Assembly: GCF_013315265.1 (NCBI RefSeq)
Contig: NZ_JABUFE010000007.1
Location: 124,001-188,000 of the forward strand
Direction of reading: 5' to 3'
From: Parasulfitobacter algicola
GTDB taxonomy: Bacteria > Pseudomonadota > Alphaproteobacteria > Rhodobacterales > Rhodobacteraceae
Length of the DNA stretch: 64,000 nt
Made by a program: the position numbers and the translations under genes. This document shows, in pieces, positions 39,323-48,860 of the stretch. A model generated the notes under the pieces. That model made no database searches. It worked only from the letters and a program-made list of their open reading frames with translations, and was not told the DNA's origin. Within the stretch, counting starts at the first letter, position 1; every line of letters begins with the position of its first letter.

Positions 39323-39817
39323 ATGGCCGTGGATATGATAACAGGTGGCGGCATTGTCATCGCCGCTTTAAGTATTCTTTTTTTTATCTGGCTGCGCCCA
39401 AAACAAAAACTGGGATGGCAAGGCAAGGCTGGTTTGATCCTTTCCACCTATGGCGAACGCTTGCGCGGGGCTGCCGAACAGATTGACCAGCCCTATGCTG
39501 ATATCTTTTGGGATATGGCAGAACGCCTTGAACGTGTCCGAACCGAAGTGATGGAGGACAAACGCGATCTGGCAATGACGCGGCGCTTTATCTATCACCA
39601 CGCCCGTTTGATTGTGGATCTGGTTGAAAAATTCGTGAAACTGAATGACAAAGTGCGCCCCGAACAACAGGATCGGCTGGACGCCATGGGCGCACAGATG
39701 CAGGAATACCGCGAACTGTTCGGGCGTGTTGAAAAGGCCTGTATCGACAATGATTTTGCCGACATGGAAGCCACAATGGCTGCATTGGATACGCAGCTTG
39801 CGCGTTTGACATTCTGA
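39323..39817 (+). CDS. Membrane-anchored helical protein, XpaC-like
   Basis: A 164-residue protein with one N-terminal transmembrane segment (about residues 5-25, ITGGGIVIAALSILFFIWL) and a mostly alpha-helical cytoplasmic remainder. The segment TRRFIYHHARLIVDLVEKFV resembles the XpaC/5-bromo-4-chloroindolyl phosphate hydrolysis family, but the match is from memory and weak. It ends 5 bases before the helicase gene, so the two are probably one transcript. Function unknown. Confidence 0.6.
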   Translation: MAVDMITGGGIVIAALSILFFIWLRPKQKLGWQGKAGLILSTYGERLRGAAEQIDQPYADIFWDMAERLERVRTEVMEDKRDLAMTRRFIYHHARLIVDLVEKFVKLNDKVRPEQQDRLDAMGAQMQEYRELFGRVEKACIDNDFADMEATMAALDTQLARLTF

Positions 39818-39822
39818 TTGGT

Positions 39823-42345
39823 ATGAAAGACAGCCCTTTTGACACAATGCAGTTTTGCTATCCCTGGAGGGGATATCAGGCGCGTGTCATTGCCAATCTG
39901 CAAACCCATCTTGAGGATCGCAAACTACATGTCGTCGCCGCCCCCGGTGCTGGCAAAACCGTTCTGGGCCTTGAGGTCATGCGCCAGATTGGCAAACCCA
40001 CGCTGATCCTTGCCCCCTCGATCGCTATTCGCAATCAATGGGTCGACAGACTGGTTGATCTGTTCCTACCCGATCAAACCCGCCCCGATTGGATCTCTGG
40101 CGATCTGGCGGCACCCGGTCTTGTCACCGTGGCCACTTATCAGGCGCTTTTTACCGACTGTAACCCCGACGTGTTGGCCAAAGCCGGTGTCAGCGTTGTG
40201 ATCCTGGACGAAGCGCACCATCTGCGCAATTCCTGGTGGGAGGCATTGGACCACGTCATCAAGACGCTGAATACCAAGACCGTATCGCTGACCGCCACGC
40301 CCCCCTATGACGTCATATCAACCGAATGGCGCAGATATAACGATTTATGCGGGCCAATTGATGCTGAAATCAGCATTCCTGAGCTGGTAAAATCCGGCGA
40401 CCTGGCCCCACATCAGGACCTTGTTCATATCACGCAGCTTGAACATCCTGAAACATATACTGACACCGATCATATCAACCGACTGCTGTTCAATGGATTG
40501 CGCGCCGATCCCACCTTGGTGCAAATCATTCTGGACCATCCGTGGGTTTCAGATACGCGGCGCCACACCTCTGATCTACTGTCTGATCCTCAGCTTTTTT
40601 CTGCCATGCTGATCTATCTGGCCGATGCTCATACTGAAGTTCCAAAATACGCCCGTCGCGTCTTGGGCGTGGGTCAAAAACACATTCCACTGTTAACCTA
40701 TGACTGGTTGCGCATTTTGTGTCAGGGCCTTTTGAAATCGCTGCCTGATCCCTTGGTGACCCTGCTTAGCAAGAACGGCGCACTTTACCGCGAACGTGTC
40801 AAACTGCCCATCACAAACGACGAAGATCAGCGACGTATCCTGCAAAACGCAGCCGAGAAATTCTATAGCATCCGCGATATCACCCGGCTTGAACGCCAGC
40901 ATATGGGCGATGATCTGCGCCTTGCCATACTAACCGAAAACGTCGGTGCGAATGCGATCAAGCTTGCCACTGAAGACCCCGATTATTTCCGCGCTGATAT
41001 TTTTCGCGAAAGATACCGCAGCATGCCAAAATCAGGGCGCCTGGATGCGGGATCCGTGTTTGAACGACTGCGGCTTGAACCGGATCAGCCGGCTGATATG
41101 GCCGTCTTGACCGGATCTATGATCATTGTTCCATCCGGCAGTCTAAGCGGCCCTGGTATTGCAGCACGCCCCCTGCCCCATGATGCCCGATATGATCGAG
41201 TCGACCTGTCAGGTGTTGCGTCGGATCGGCGGGTCAGTCTTGTGTCTGATCTTGTGCGTGATGGTCATGTGCGTGTGCTGATCGGAACCCGGTCGCTTTT
41301 GGGTCAGGGATGGGATTTGCCTGTGATCAATACGTTGATCCTGGCCACGAATGTAAAATCCTTTGTGTCGTCAAATCAGGTGCGCGGGCGGGCCATTCGA
41401 TGCAATCCGGACAACCCACAAAAGGTTGCCAATATCTGGCATATTGCAACCACGGCCCCTAACACCACAGGGCCAGAGATCGACGCCCTGATCCGACGCT
41501 TTGATACATTCATGCATCTGGATAATAACGAGGGGCGCATCGTTTCAGGGTTTTATCACGACACGAATGTACAGGCCGTTAATGCGAACTCTGGGGCCCA
41601 GGCAGTTAAGCGCGACCAGATTGCAGAGCAATGGCAAAAAGCATTGATCACAGGCAGTCCCGATCCACATGTCCAGCATCGAATTGAAACCGCGCAAGCC
41701 CCCCGCGGACTGGTGCGCACGGACGCCGTCGCGCAGCTTATTCCGCGGGCTGGTATCGCCAGTGGCGCGATGGGATTTTGGGCGACATATCTGCTGGACC
41801 CGATTTCCGGCATCGCATTTGCAACCGGATCAACCATTGTCATGATCCCTGCGTTACGCAGGGTGAAACGCGTGATTGACCACGGCACGATGGCGGGCAG
41901 CTTGCGGCAGACCGGGTTGGCCCTTTTGCATGCAATGATACAGACCGACCGTATCAGAACACCCCGCGACCAGTTAAAGGTTGAAGCCGGCAAAACGTCT
42001 GACGGGCTGGCTTACTGTACGTTGGTCGGCGCAACACTGCCCGAAGAAACCCGCTTTCTGGCAATGCTCGAAGAAATTTTCGCCCCAATCGATAACCCGC
42101 GGTATCTGATTATACGCGAAAGCTATCTTGGGCGCAGGTTACGCATCGCCCCATATCCCGTGCCCAAGGATCTGGCGGCACGCAAAGATACCGCCACTGC
42201 ATTTCAAGATGGGTGGAACCGTTATGTGGGGCCCGCACGATTGGTTTATACACGGACCGTCCAGGGGCGCCTGTCACTTTTGCAATCGCGTACCGTAACA
42301 CTGGCCGATGCCCGCAAAATTCGCCGAAGTTCGATCTGGGAATAG
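39823..42345 (+). CDS. SF2 DEAD/DEAH-box helicase with a C-terminal hydrophobic segment
   Basis: An 840-residue protein. The helicase core has motif I APGAGKT at about residue 42, motif II DEAH at about 129, motif III LTATPP near 157, and motif VI QVRGRAIR at about 519-526, with ATNVKSFVSSNQ just before it. The closest known pattern is the type III restriction/UvrB-like SF2 group. Residues 644-680 (GIASGAMGFWATYLLDPISG and onwards) are hydrophobic enough to enter the membrane, and about 150 residues follow. No nuclease or methylase domain was recognised. It follows the XpaC-like membrane protein gene by 5 bases. The biological role is unknown; a defence role is possible. Confidence 0.8.
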   Translation: MKDSPFDTMQFCYPWRGYQARVIANLQTHLEDRKLHVVAAPGAGKTVLGLEVMRQIGKPTLILAPSIAIRNQWVDRLVDLFLPDQTRPDWISGDLAAPGLVTVATYQALFTDCNPDVLAKAGVSVVILDEAHHLRNSWWEALDHVIKTLNTKTVSLTATPPYDVISTEWRRYNDLCGPIDAEISIPELVKSGDLAPHQDLVHITQLEHPETYTDTDHINRLLFNGLRADPTLVQIILDHPWVSDTRRHTSDLLSDPQLFSAMLIYLADAHTEVPKYARRVLGVGQKHIPLLTYDWLRILCQGLLKSLPDPLVTLLSKNGALYRERVKLPITNDEDQRRILQNAAEKFYSIRDITRLERQHMGDDLRLAILTENVGANAIKLATEDPDYFRADIFRERYRSMPKSGRLDAGSVFERLRLEPDQPADMAVLTGSMIIVPSGSLSGPGIAARPLPHDARYDRVDLSGVASDRRVSLVSDLVRDGHVRVLIGTRSLLGQGWDLPVINTLILATNVKSFVSSNQVRGRAIRCNPDNPQKVANIWHIATTAPNTTGPEIDALIRRFDTFMHLDNNEGRIVSGFYHDTNVQAVNANSGAQAVKRDQIAEQWQKALITGSPDPHVQHRIETAQAPRGLVRTDAVAQLIPRAGIASGAMGFWATYLLDPISGIAFATGSTIVMIPALRRVKRVIDHGTMAGSLRQTGLALLHAMIQTDRIRTPRDQLKVEAGKTSDGLAYCTLVGATLPEETRFLAMLEEIFAPIDNPRYLIIRESYLGRRLRIAPYPVPKDLAARKDTATAFQDGWNRYVGPARLVYTRTVQGRLSLLQSRTVTLADARKIRRSSIWE

Positions 42346-42723
42346 CCCCCTGCCCCCGCCAAACCGAATTTCGCGGGGTGTATTCCTGCGAACTCACCCT
42401 TCCCCAAATATTTCACGCCTCACACCGTTCGTGAGGATTTGGCGGGTGTTTGGGTGGGTGTTGTAACATCCGTGCTGCGGTGGGATCGTTTCCCTAATAA
42501 ACAAACAGGATCGCGCGTGCAGGCAGGGCAAGACCTGCTCACGCCGCAGTGATGTGCATTTGCGCACATAATCCATGGCCGGTTTCGCCAATGTCAAACC
42601 CCACACATCGTCCCTAAATCAATCTCATCCGACGAGCGGACTTGAAACAGTCCAACCGCCACCCACCGGCCCAAACGGCCATATCCAAAACGCCCCAGTG
42701 GGCAAACATAAAGGACCAAAACC
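42346..42723. other. 378-bp intergenic region
   Basis: A weak hairpin (CCCCGC at 42354-42359 with GCGGGG at 42373-42378) lies directly after the helicase gene and could end its transcript. The rest should hold the promoter of the small secreted protein at 42724. I found no credible open frame or RNA gene. Confidence 0.4.
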
Positions 42724-43035
42724 ATGTACGTTAAAGCAACAATTGCCGCCCTGACCCTCGCCATCGCCGCCCCCGCATTCGCGAATACACAGCTGGCAGG
42801 CTCGGCCGGAGTTGAACCCGGCGTGTTCACCACAAACCAACTGGCCGCCATCAAAGCTGCCAACGACAGCGACGAGCGCATCGGTTTTGAACGCACAAGC
42901 AACGACATCGTCTCAACACAAAGTGTCGCCACCGACAACCAGCTGGCCCGTTCCCTGGGTGTCGAAGGACAAGGCCTGTCGCTGAGCGAACTGGCAATGC
43001 TGAAAGACCGTCTGGAAAGCGATCGTTCAGAATAA
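42724..43035 (+). CDS. Small exported protein with an internal repeat
   Basis: A 103-residue protein with a signal peptide (residues 1-20, ending AFA). The mature part consists of two related units: NTQLAGSAGVEPGVFTTNQL with AAIKAANDSDE, and DNQLARSLGVEGQGLSLSEL with AMLKDRLESD, joined by a polar linker. Each unit ends in a short helix, suggesting a duplicated helical module. No family was recognised. A strong terminator follows, so it is a single-gene unit that is likely well expressed. Confidence 0.75.
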   Translation: MYVKATIAALTLAIAAPAFANTQLAGSAGVEPGVFTTNQLAAIKAANDSDERIGFERTSNDIVSTQSVATDNQLARSLGVEGQGLSLSELAMLKDRLESDRSE

Positions 43036-43061
43036 TCCAACAACCGTCACCGGTGACAAAC

Positions 43062-43095
43062 AACGGGGCCCGCTGAAATGCTGCGCCCCGTTTTT
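43062..43095 (+). terminator. Rho-independent terminator
   Basis: AACGGGGC at 43062-43069 pairs with GCCCCGTT at 43085-43092, followed by TTT. It lies 26 bases after the stop of the small exported protein. A separate perfect 12-bp palindrome, GTCACCGGTGAC, is at 43046-43057. Confidence 0.85.
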
Positions 43096-43149
43096 CGATG
43101 GGGCCTATAACTTTATGAGGAATTCAGAAACGACATCTTAAACCCAATG

Positions 43150-45294
43150 TCACACTTGGGTGCCGACGATCCGGTTTCCCTTAATGCATTCCCGAACGAT
43201 TTGTTCGTCAGCCGCTTTGAAGACGACACGTTCCGTGACACAGGTTAAGATCACATTACCCTTTTGCGACACAACGCTGACAGGACCAAGGCACGCCCAG
43301 TCCGACAGATCAATTACACCGCGCGTGAAGCCGTGAACGGTTTGCGGCAGTTCGGTGCGCTTGAACAACAGAGTGTTTTCGCCAGCTTCCGCCATAATAC
43401 GGTTTATGCCACCCTCCACCACAATCAGGTTCACACCAGGGCCACCATCCAACAGATTATTACCCGACCCGCTGTAAAGTGTGTCATTGCCATCGCCGCC
43501 GTAAAGTTCATCATTACCCGCATCACCGTGCAGTTCGTCATTTCCAGGGCCACCATACAGCGTGTCATTTCCAGACCCGCCGTGAATGATGTTGTCCGAC
43601 ACCCCCCCGATAATCATGTCATTGCCGGGCCCGCCATAGGCGATCAGTCTATCGTGGCTGGTTCTGATGAAGTTGTTACCGGGGCCGGAATGCACCTCAA
43701 GCGTAAAGCGATTGTGGCTTCCTGCAAAAATGATCCGGTTATCACGGTCATTGCCGACAACTTTCATATGCGACACGCCCCCGTTGGTATCGGATGCAAA
43801 ATGCAATTCATCCACACCTTTGGCCAAATGCAGGGTCCCGTTGTTGTCCAGTGTTGCGAATTGCTTGCGATAGCCGGGGCTGTCTCCATAGGGCGTCAGT
43901 GATCCAATGGACACGATGCCATTAGTGGGTAGGTCATCGAAATCCTGCCCCCCTTTCAGCGCCGAAACATAGCTGGACGCCTGATTGGCAGGCACGCCCT
44001 GTTCCACAATCATGACACCGTATTCCGCGCAGGTTTGCAGTAACGCTTTACGTGCGGATTCAAATTCAGGGTGTTTATGCGCCAGGTTTTTGGTCAGCCA
44101 CATATCATTATCAAGGTCATAAAACTCGGCGCTGCCGTCCTGATACAGCGTAATGCGATGCGATCCGAACCGGGCCGACGCACTGCCATACCAGAATGTC
44201 GGGATTGCCCGTTTTTCTTGTGTTTTTCCTTCGATGACAGGTCGCAGGGACTGTCCGACGCTGTGCTGCATCGGCTTGCAATTGGCGTAATCCAGAATGG
44301 TCGGGCCAACATCCGTCAGGGCCACGGGGTCTTCGACCATGCGGGCCGGGCTGTCTGGATCATGGATGATCAAGGGCGCGCGCGCGGCTTCTTCCCACAG
44401 AGTAAATTTGCGAAACCGCCCCTTGTCGCCCATGTGATAACCATGATCGGAATACAGCACAAAAATCGTATCTTTGGCATGTTTTGACTTTTGCAGCGCG
44501 TTCCAGACCCGCCCGATGTGATGATCCACATGACTGTAGGCGGAAAAATAATTGCGGATCGACTTTTTCCATGCCTCGATATCGTTCTGGTCCATGTTTT
44601 CGATCATGTAACGGCCAGTGAATTCCGATAGATCAAAACCAAGGGCCCAATCGTCCGGATGTATGAAATCATCCAGATCGTACATCTCTTTGAAGCGAAC
44701 GGGCGTGCGAAAGGGGGGATGCGGATGGTGAAATCCGACTTCACGGTAAAAAGGTGCATCCTGATCATAAGATTGCAGAAACCGAAGGGCATCCTGCGAT
44801 GATCTGAAATCGTAATATTGACGATCATTCTTGATGTCAGTCGTCCCCTTGCCGCCGCTTTTACCTCCAAAATCCACGGCGGGTGCATTTTTGGCGGGGC
44901 CAAAGTGAACCGGTCGACTGGGGTGTGAGTAAAGGGCGTTGTGAAAATCATCGGCCAGCGGCTTATAGCCGTGATGAACCTTACCCGCTGTTGAACAATA
45001 ATATCCTTCGCGCTTAAGCCGAAATGACCAAAATTGTTCGGCGCGCATGACGTCAAAGACATTGGTATAATTGTCAAAAACGCCCGTTTCATAGGGCGAC
45101 AACCCAGACATAACACTCGCCCGCGATGGTCCGCAGATCGGCACCTGGCAATAGGCTGACGTAAACGCCGCAGACATACTGCAAATTCGATCAAGGTTAG
45201 GTGTTTTAAGCGTGGCCCCAAACGCCGTGCGATAGCGCCAAAAGGCAAAGCCGTCGTCGATCGCGATCAGCAGGATATTTTTTCTTTTCGCCAT
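43150..45294 (-). CDS. Sulfatase with C-terminal RTX repeats
   Basis: A 714-residue protein. Residues 1-480 form an iduronate-2-sulfatase/choline-sulfatase-type hydrolase: metal ligands in LLIAIDDGF (Asp13-14), the formylglycine motif C54-G-P-S-R in QVPICGPSRASVMSG, GKVHHG, FHHPHPPF and YSDHGYHMGDKGRFRKFTLW. Residues about 553-625 hold nine-residue RTX repeats of the form GGxGNDxLx (HGGSGNDTLYGGPGNDELHG), which bind calcium. There is no N-terminal signal peptide, so export by a type I secretion system is expected. The start at 45294 is chosen over 45390 because the longer form overlaps the upstream gene. It follows the esterase-like gene by 5 bases. Confidence 0.88.
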   Translation of the reverse strand: MAKRKNILLIAIDDGFAFWRYRTAFGATLKTPNLDRICSMSAAFTSAYCQVPICGPSRASVMSGLSPYETGVFDNYTNVFDVMRAEQFWSFRLKREGYYCSTAGKVHHGYKPLADDFHNALYSHPSRPVHFGPAKNAPAVDFGGKSGGKGTTDIKNDRQYYDFRSSQDALRFLQSYDQDAPFYREVGFHHPHPPFRTPVRFKEMYDLDDFIHPDDWALGFDLSEFTGRYMIENMDQNDIEAWKKSIRNYFSAYSHVDHHIGRVWNALQKSKHAKDTIFVLYSDHGYHMGDKGRFRKFTLWEEAARAPLIIHDPDSPARMVEDPVALTDVGPTILDYANCKPMQHSVGQSLRPVIEGKTQEKRAIPTFWYGSASARFGSHRITLYQDGSAEFYDLDNDMWLTKNLAHKHPEFESARKALLQTCAEYGVMIVEQGVPANQASSYVSALKGGQDFDDLPTNGIVSIGSLTPYGDSPGYRKQFATLDNNGTLHLAKGVDELHFASDTNGGVSHMKVVGNDRDNRIIFAGSHNRFTLEVHSGPGNNFIRTSHDRLIAYGGPGNDMIIGGVSDNIIHGGSGNDTLYGGPGNDELHGDAGNDELYGGDGNDTLYSGSGNNLLDGGPGVNLIVVEGGINRIMAEAGENTLLFKRTELPQTVHGFTRGVIDLSDWACLGPVSVVSQKGNVILTCVTERVVFKAADEQIVRECIKGNRIVGTQV

Positions 45295-45299
45295 ATGAT

Positions 45300-47435
45300 C
45301 TATCCGTCGTGATTGATAATACGGGTCCGCCCTGACAGGGCAAAGCGGTACAGCGATCTTCCGTTTGAAAGCTGGCTTTCGGCACACCAATTGTCGCGCA
45401 GTCCACCCGTATTTGCAGGCTTGCCATCCATCTTCGTCGATGTCGCACCCCAGGCGTATGTCAGCACCAGGTTTTCGCCCTTTGGTTCTTTATTGCAGAC
45501 GATGGAAACAGTTTTCCCTGACGCTTTGACAGACGTGATCTTTGCATTGTTGTCGCACCCCATCAGGGCAAATCCATGATCCGTATCCGACACAAATTGC
45601 AGATCACTTAACGTTGAAAATTCTGCTGTAATTGTTCGTTTCGCCAAGGATGCGATTTGCAAAGATGGGCAATACCACGGCCGACCCGCATGAACTTCAG
45701 CCAAGGCATGGGCTTCGATTTCATCAACCAAAAGCTGATCTTCGGATGTCAGAGTGGCAGGCGTATCGGGCATCATCGCAAAGGGGTATTTCGGCGTAGC
45801 CACCACGATACCAATCGTTGGGTGATCAATATCCAAGCGACCTTCGGCTAGAATAACCTGCGATGTGCCATCGGTTTGCGTACCCGCACTTTGTGACACA
45901 ACGATCAGGGGAAACGATTTTTGCCCCGTGATCAGGGTCACATCACCGCGCAATTCCTGCGCAATTGCTGCATAGTGAAAATCAGCCGCTTGTTCTGGAA
46001 CCTGTGGCGCGCCGGATAACAAACACAGATGAATACGGTCGATAAACAGTTGTTTGTCCCATTGTGCCAGCGCAGTTGTCGCGGCCTTGATGCGATCCAG
46101 AATTTGAGTATATGCGTCACCCCCCACTTTTGCATCCTGTTCGGTGATACCTGGTTGGGGGTGGGACAAAGCAATGGTCGTCGTCAGCGCCTTGCCTTTG
46201 ATCCTGTTATAAATTTGCGCGATCACACCATGACTTTCCGCTGCAAAAACAGGAACATCCGCGCTTAGCTTCTGATCCACGACATGCCATTCAAACCGCT
46301 CAGATAGCTTGCGTTCAATCGATACGCCCCCCCCAAAGGCGATCACTCCAATGGCAAGCGGCGGCGTCTGGGCAAGCGTGACCTGCGCGCGTTCCTCATA
46401 GCCTATAATCTGGCCGTGATAACGATCAGAAAGATACCGGATGGCATCACCGGACACATCAATCATCCATGCATTCCCCGGGGCCGATGGCCAAACATGG
46501 GGCGGTCTTTCGTCGTTGGAAGCTGGATCAGGGGCGACCGCCACCGTGGATGTTTTTTCCATCAAGGCACGGCGTCTGTCGCGAAACCTTGTGCGAAACA
46601 GTTTCAAAAGCCGGGGTTTGTCACGTTCGATCAGAACCGCTTCAACATTTCTGCGGTAAATATACAGGTCTTTTCTGCCGCGCGTGTTTTCATAGAATAT
46701 CTGTCGCGTCAGATCACCCTGGATGGCATGTGTCATGATCAGATCAAGCCGGTTCATCCGATCCAGAAGCACACTTGGGTTATGCCCAAGCCCAAAGGCG
46801 CGCATCGGCGTGACATTCGCACCAGACAGCAGATCCGCGTGTCGGGTATCTTTTGCGTTCAACGGATCATAAACCACAAAGACATGCGCGGCATCCGCAA
46901 GATGTTCGGACGCATCTCCATAGGGCAAAGTCCAGTCAAGTGCGGCGCCTTCCGGAAAGCGATCCTCCCACGGGATTAGAGCCTTGGAGAGGGAAACTTG
47001 GGGGCTGAACGCGATCACGGTGGCACCTTTAGCAAGACCGCAAAACGCCAGTGCGGCAAAACCACCCATAGATACACCTGCGAAAACAACCCTTTCAAAT
47101 TGCTTGAAAAAATCGTCATTACGTAAATCTTCCAGCACTTTGATCAATGGGGCGTTTCGATACCAGGATTGCTGCTGCGTGGTGATGCCAAGATGGCTGT
47201 AACCCTGTTCACGACAAAGATGTGCCAACCATGGTTCTTTATTTATTGCTTTGTTTTTGGCGTCTGTCACACTATCAAATGTGATGACAAGCTGATGGGG
47301 GCCGCGATCAACGAATGATACTGTATGATCGCCAAGTTTCTTGTAAAATCCGTCGTTCGGACCAGCCGGATAAACCTCACGATACCATGTTGTAAGCATA
47401 TCGGGATCGCCGTTATCTGCTGCTTTTTCAATCAT
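45300..47435 (-). CDS. Two-domain alpha/beta-hydrolase plus SGNH-like esterase candidate
   Basis: A 711-residue protein without signal peptide. Residues 35-240 resemble an alpha/beta hydrolase with the nucleophile elbow G-V-S122-M-G-G and a later Asp/His pair (VVYDPLNAKDTRH and FGLGHNPSVL). Residues 400-600 resemble an SGNH/sialate O-acetylesterase-type domain (VPVFAAESHGVIAQIYNRI, GRLDIDHPTIGIVVATPKYP). The C-terminal 110 residues look like a beta-rich module. It is the first gene of a pair with the RTX sulfatase, suggesting removal of acyl and sulfate groups from the same polysaccharide. The two-domain reading is inference from motifs. Confidence 0.6.
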   Translation of the reverse strand: MIEKAADNGDPDMLTTWYREVYPAGPNDGFYKKLGDHTVSFVDRGPHQLVITFDSVTDAKNKAINKEPWLAHLCREQGYSHLGITTQQQSWYRNAPLIKVLEDLRNDDFFKQFERVVFAGVSMGGFAALAFCGLAKGATVIAFSPQVSLSKALIPWEDRFPEGAALDWTLPYGDASEHLADAAHVFVVYDPLNAKDTRHADLLSGANVTPMRAFGLGHNPSVLLDRMNRLDLIMTHAIQGDLTRQIFYENTRGRKDLYIYRRNVEAVLIERDKPRLLKLFRTRFRDRRRALMEKTSTVAVAPDPASNDERPPHVWPSAPGNAWMIDVSGDAIRYLSDRYHGQIIGYEERAQVTLAQTPPLAIGVIAFGGGVSIERKLSERFEWHVVDQKLSADVPVFAAESHGVIAQIYNRIKGKALTTTIALSHPQPGITEQDAKVGGDAYTQILDRIKAATTALAQWDKQLFIDRIHLCLLSGAPQVPEQAADFHYAAIAQELRGDVTLITGQKSFPLIVVSQSAGTQTDGTSQVILAEGRLDIDHPTIGIVVATPKYPFAMMPDTPATLTSEDQLLVDEIEAHALAEVHAGRPWYCPSLQIASLAKRTITAEFSTLSDLQFVSDTDHGFALMGCDNNAKITSVKASGKTVSIVCNKEPKGENLVLTYAWGATSTKMDGKPANTGGLRDNWCAESQLSNGRSLYRFALSGRTRIINHDG

Positions 47436-47561
47436 GTTTAATTCTGCAATTTTTTATACAGCAGATACAAGTCAGAACAGTACATCAAGCACGTTACACT
47501 TTCAGCACGGACTTCAACTTACTATACCCTTGCTTTGTGGCTAACAACGCATTGCTCATCA

Positions 47562-47566
47562 AACAT
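47562..47566. repeat. Target-site duplication, left copy
   Basis: AACAT directly outside the left end of the insertion sequence; the identical AACAT lies outside the right end at 48885-48889. The 5-bp size departs from the 3-4 bp usual for many IS3 relatives but is within the range seen for the family. Confidence 0.8.
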
Positions 47567-47590
47567 TGAACCGCCCCGGTTTTACCGGAG
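47567..47590. repeat. IS terminal inverted repeat (left)
   Basis: Begins TGAACCGCCCC, with CCGGAG at 47585-47590. Pairs with the inverted copy at 48861-48884; about five mismatches lie in the middle. Confidence 0.85.
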
Positions 47591-47607
47591 CCTGTTAAGC
47601 TCGTACC

Positions 47608-48507
47608 TCAAGCTGCAATGTCGTCTGTTTTCAAGCCCTCATAGTATGCGTTCTCTGCTTCTTGCGGTGTGATGTATCTGAGTGGCTCAAAAATCCGCTT
47701 CGTGTTGAACCAATCGACCCATTTCAGCGTTTCCCACTCAACCTGATCTTTGGACTTCCACGGGCCTAAACGGTTGATGATTTCTGTCTTGGACAAGCCG
47801 ATCATCGTTTCGGTAAGGGCGTTGTCATATGAGTCACCGACACTGCCGACAGACGGTTCCAATCCTGCATCGACCAACCGCTCTGTGTACTTGACCGATA
47901 CGTATTGAGCCCCCAGATCAGAATGATGGATTAGGTTCTCGGCAGGCCTGCGCGCATGAAGTGCTTGTTCCAAAGCATCCAGCAGGAACTGGGTTTCTTG
48001 GCTCGTTGATGCCTTCCAACCAACAATTCGGTTGGCAAAGGTATCGACGACGAAGGCAACATAGACAAAACCGCGCCAAGTCGACACGAAGGTAAAACCG
48101 GATACCCAAAGTTGCTTGGGTATCAAAGCGCGGAACTGCCTGTTCACTTTGTCTAGCGGGCAAACCTCAGCAGGCTGTCCATAGGTTGTTTTGACCTTCT
48201 TTCCGCGCCGAACGCCTTCAATGCCAATATCGCGCATGAGCCGCTCAACCGTGCAGCGGGCGATATCAAATTGTTCTTGTTTCATCGCATGCCAAAGCTT
48301 ACGTGCACCATACACCGAACTGTTCTCTTGCCAAACGCGCAACACTTCAGGACGCAATTCATCGTCACGTTTGGCACGATCTGATGCCAGACTGGGATCA
48401 CGCGCGATGTCTTGATGTTCATAGAAAGTCGAAGGGGCGATCTGCAGAACACGGCACATCGGCTCGACCCCATGTTGACCTCGGTGTTCCTGAATGAATG
48501 CGATCAT
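47608..48507 (-). CDS. IS3-family transposase OrfB, first catalytic Asp replaced by Gly
   Basis: A 299-residue integrase-core protein. The N-terminal HTH_21 segment (HGVEPMCRVLQIAPSTFYEH) is followed by the rve catalytic core. The second acidic residue is in LIHHSDLGAQYVS and the third in YDNALTETMIGLSKTE, but the first, normally in a W-V-x-D-[FI]-T-Y motif, reads WVSGFTFVST: the codon at 48097-48099 is GGT on the minus strand where GAT is expected. The ATG at 48507 overlaps the orfA stop; the frame is also open upstream, allowing a -1 frameshift fusion with OrfA. Confidence 0.92.
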   Translation of the reverse strand: MIAFIQEHRGQHGVEPMCRVLQIAPSTFYEHQDIARDPSLASDRAKRDDELRPEVLRVWQENSSVYGARKLWHAMKQEQFDIARCTVERLMRDIGIEGVRRGKKVKTTYGQPAEVCPLDKVNRQFRALIPKQLWVSGFTFVSTWRGFVYVAFVVDTFANRIVGWKASTSQETQFLLDALEQALHARRPAENLIHHSDLGAQYVSVKYTERLVDAGLEPSVGSVGDSYDNALTETMIGLSKTEIINRLGPWKSKDQVEWETLKWVDWFNTKRIFEPLRYITPQEAENAYYEGLKTDDIAA

Positions 48508-48836
48508 TTCCGAAACGGGCGGTCGAGCTCCGCCTGAGCAAAATAAGCAGATGCCTTTTTCAGTATCTCATTCGCCTGACGCAACTGCCGGTTCTCACGT
48601 TCAGGCTTTTTGATCCGATCCTGCTCTGCCGTGATCATCCCGCCACGCAGACCGCTGTCCGTCTCATGCTGCCTAATCCAGATGCGCAGGCTGTCCCGGC
48701 TGTATCTAACCTTCTGCGAAACCGATGAAATCGCTGCTGACCTGCTTCGGTATTCGCTCTCGCGATCCAAGACCATGCGCACAGTACACGCACGCAGTTC
48801 GTCCGGATATCTTTTTCCAAAATTCTTTTTTCCCAT
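48504..48836 (-). CDS. IS3-family transposase OrfA (helix-turn-helix subunit)
   Basis: A 110-residue protein of the HTH_Tnp_1 type: FGKRYPDELRACTVRMVLDR, the recognition helix region YSRDSLRIWIRQHETD and a leucine-zipper-like C-terminus (DRIKKPERENRQLRQANEIL). It overlaps orfB by 4 nt. A GAAAAAG stretch at about 48555-48561 on the minus strand, where both frames are open, is the probable -1 slippage site that would join OrfA to OrfB. Confidence 0.92.
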   Translation of the reverse strand: MGKKNFGKRYPDELRACTVRMVLDRESEYRSRSAAISSVSQKVRYSRDSLRIWIRQHETDSGLRGGMITAEQDRIKKPERENRQLRQANEILKKASAYFAQAELDRPFRK

Positions 48837-48860
48837 AACCCAGTATCCTTACTTCTGGGT

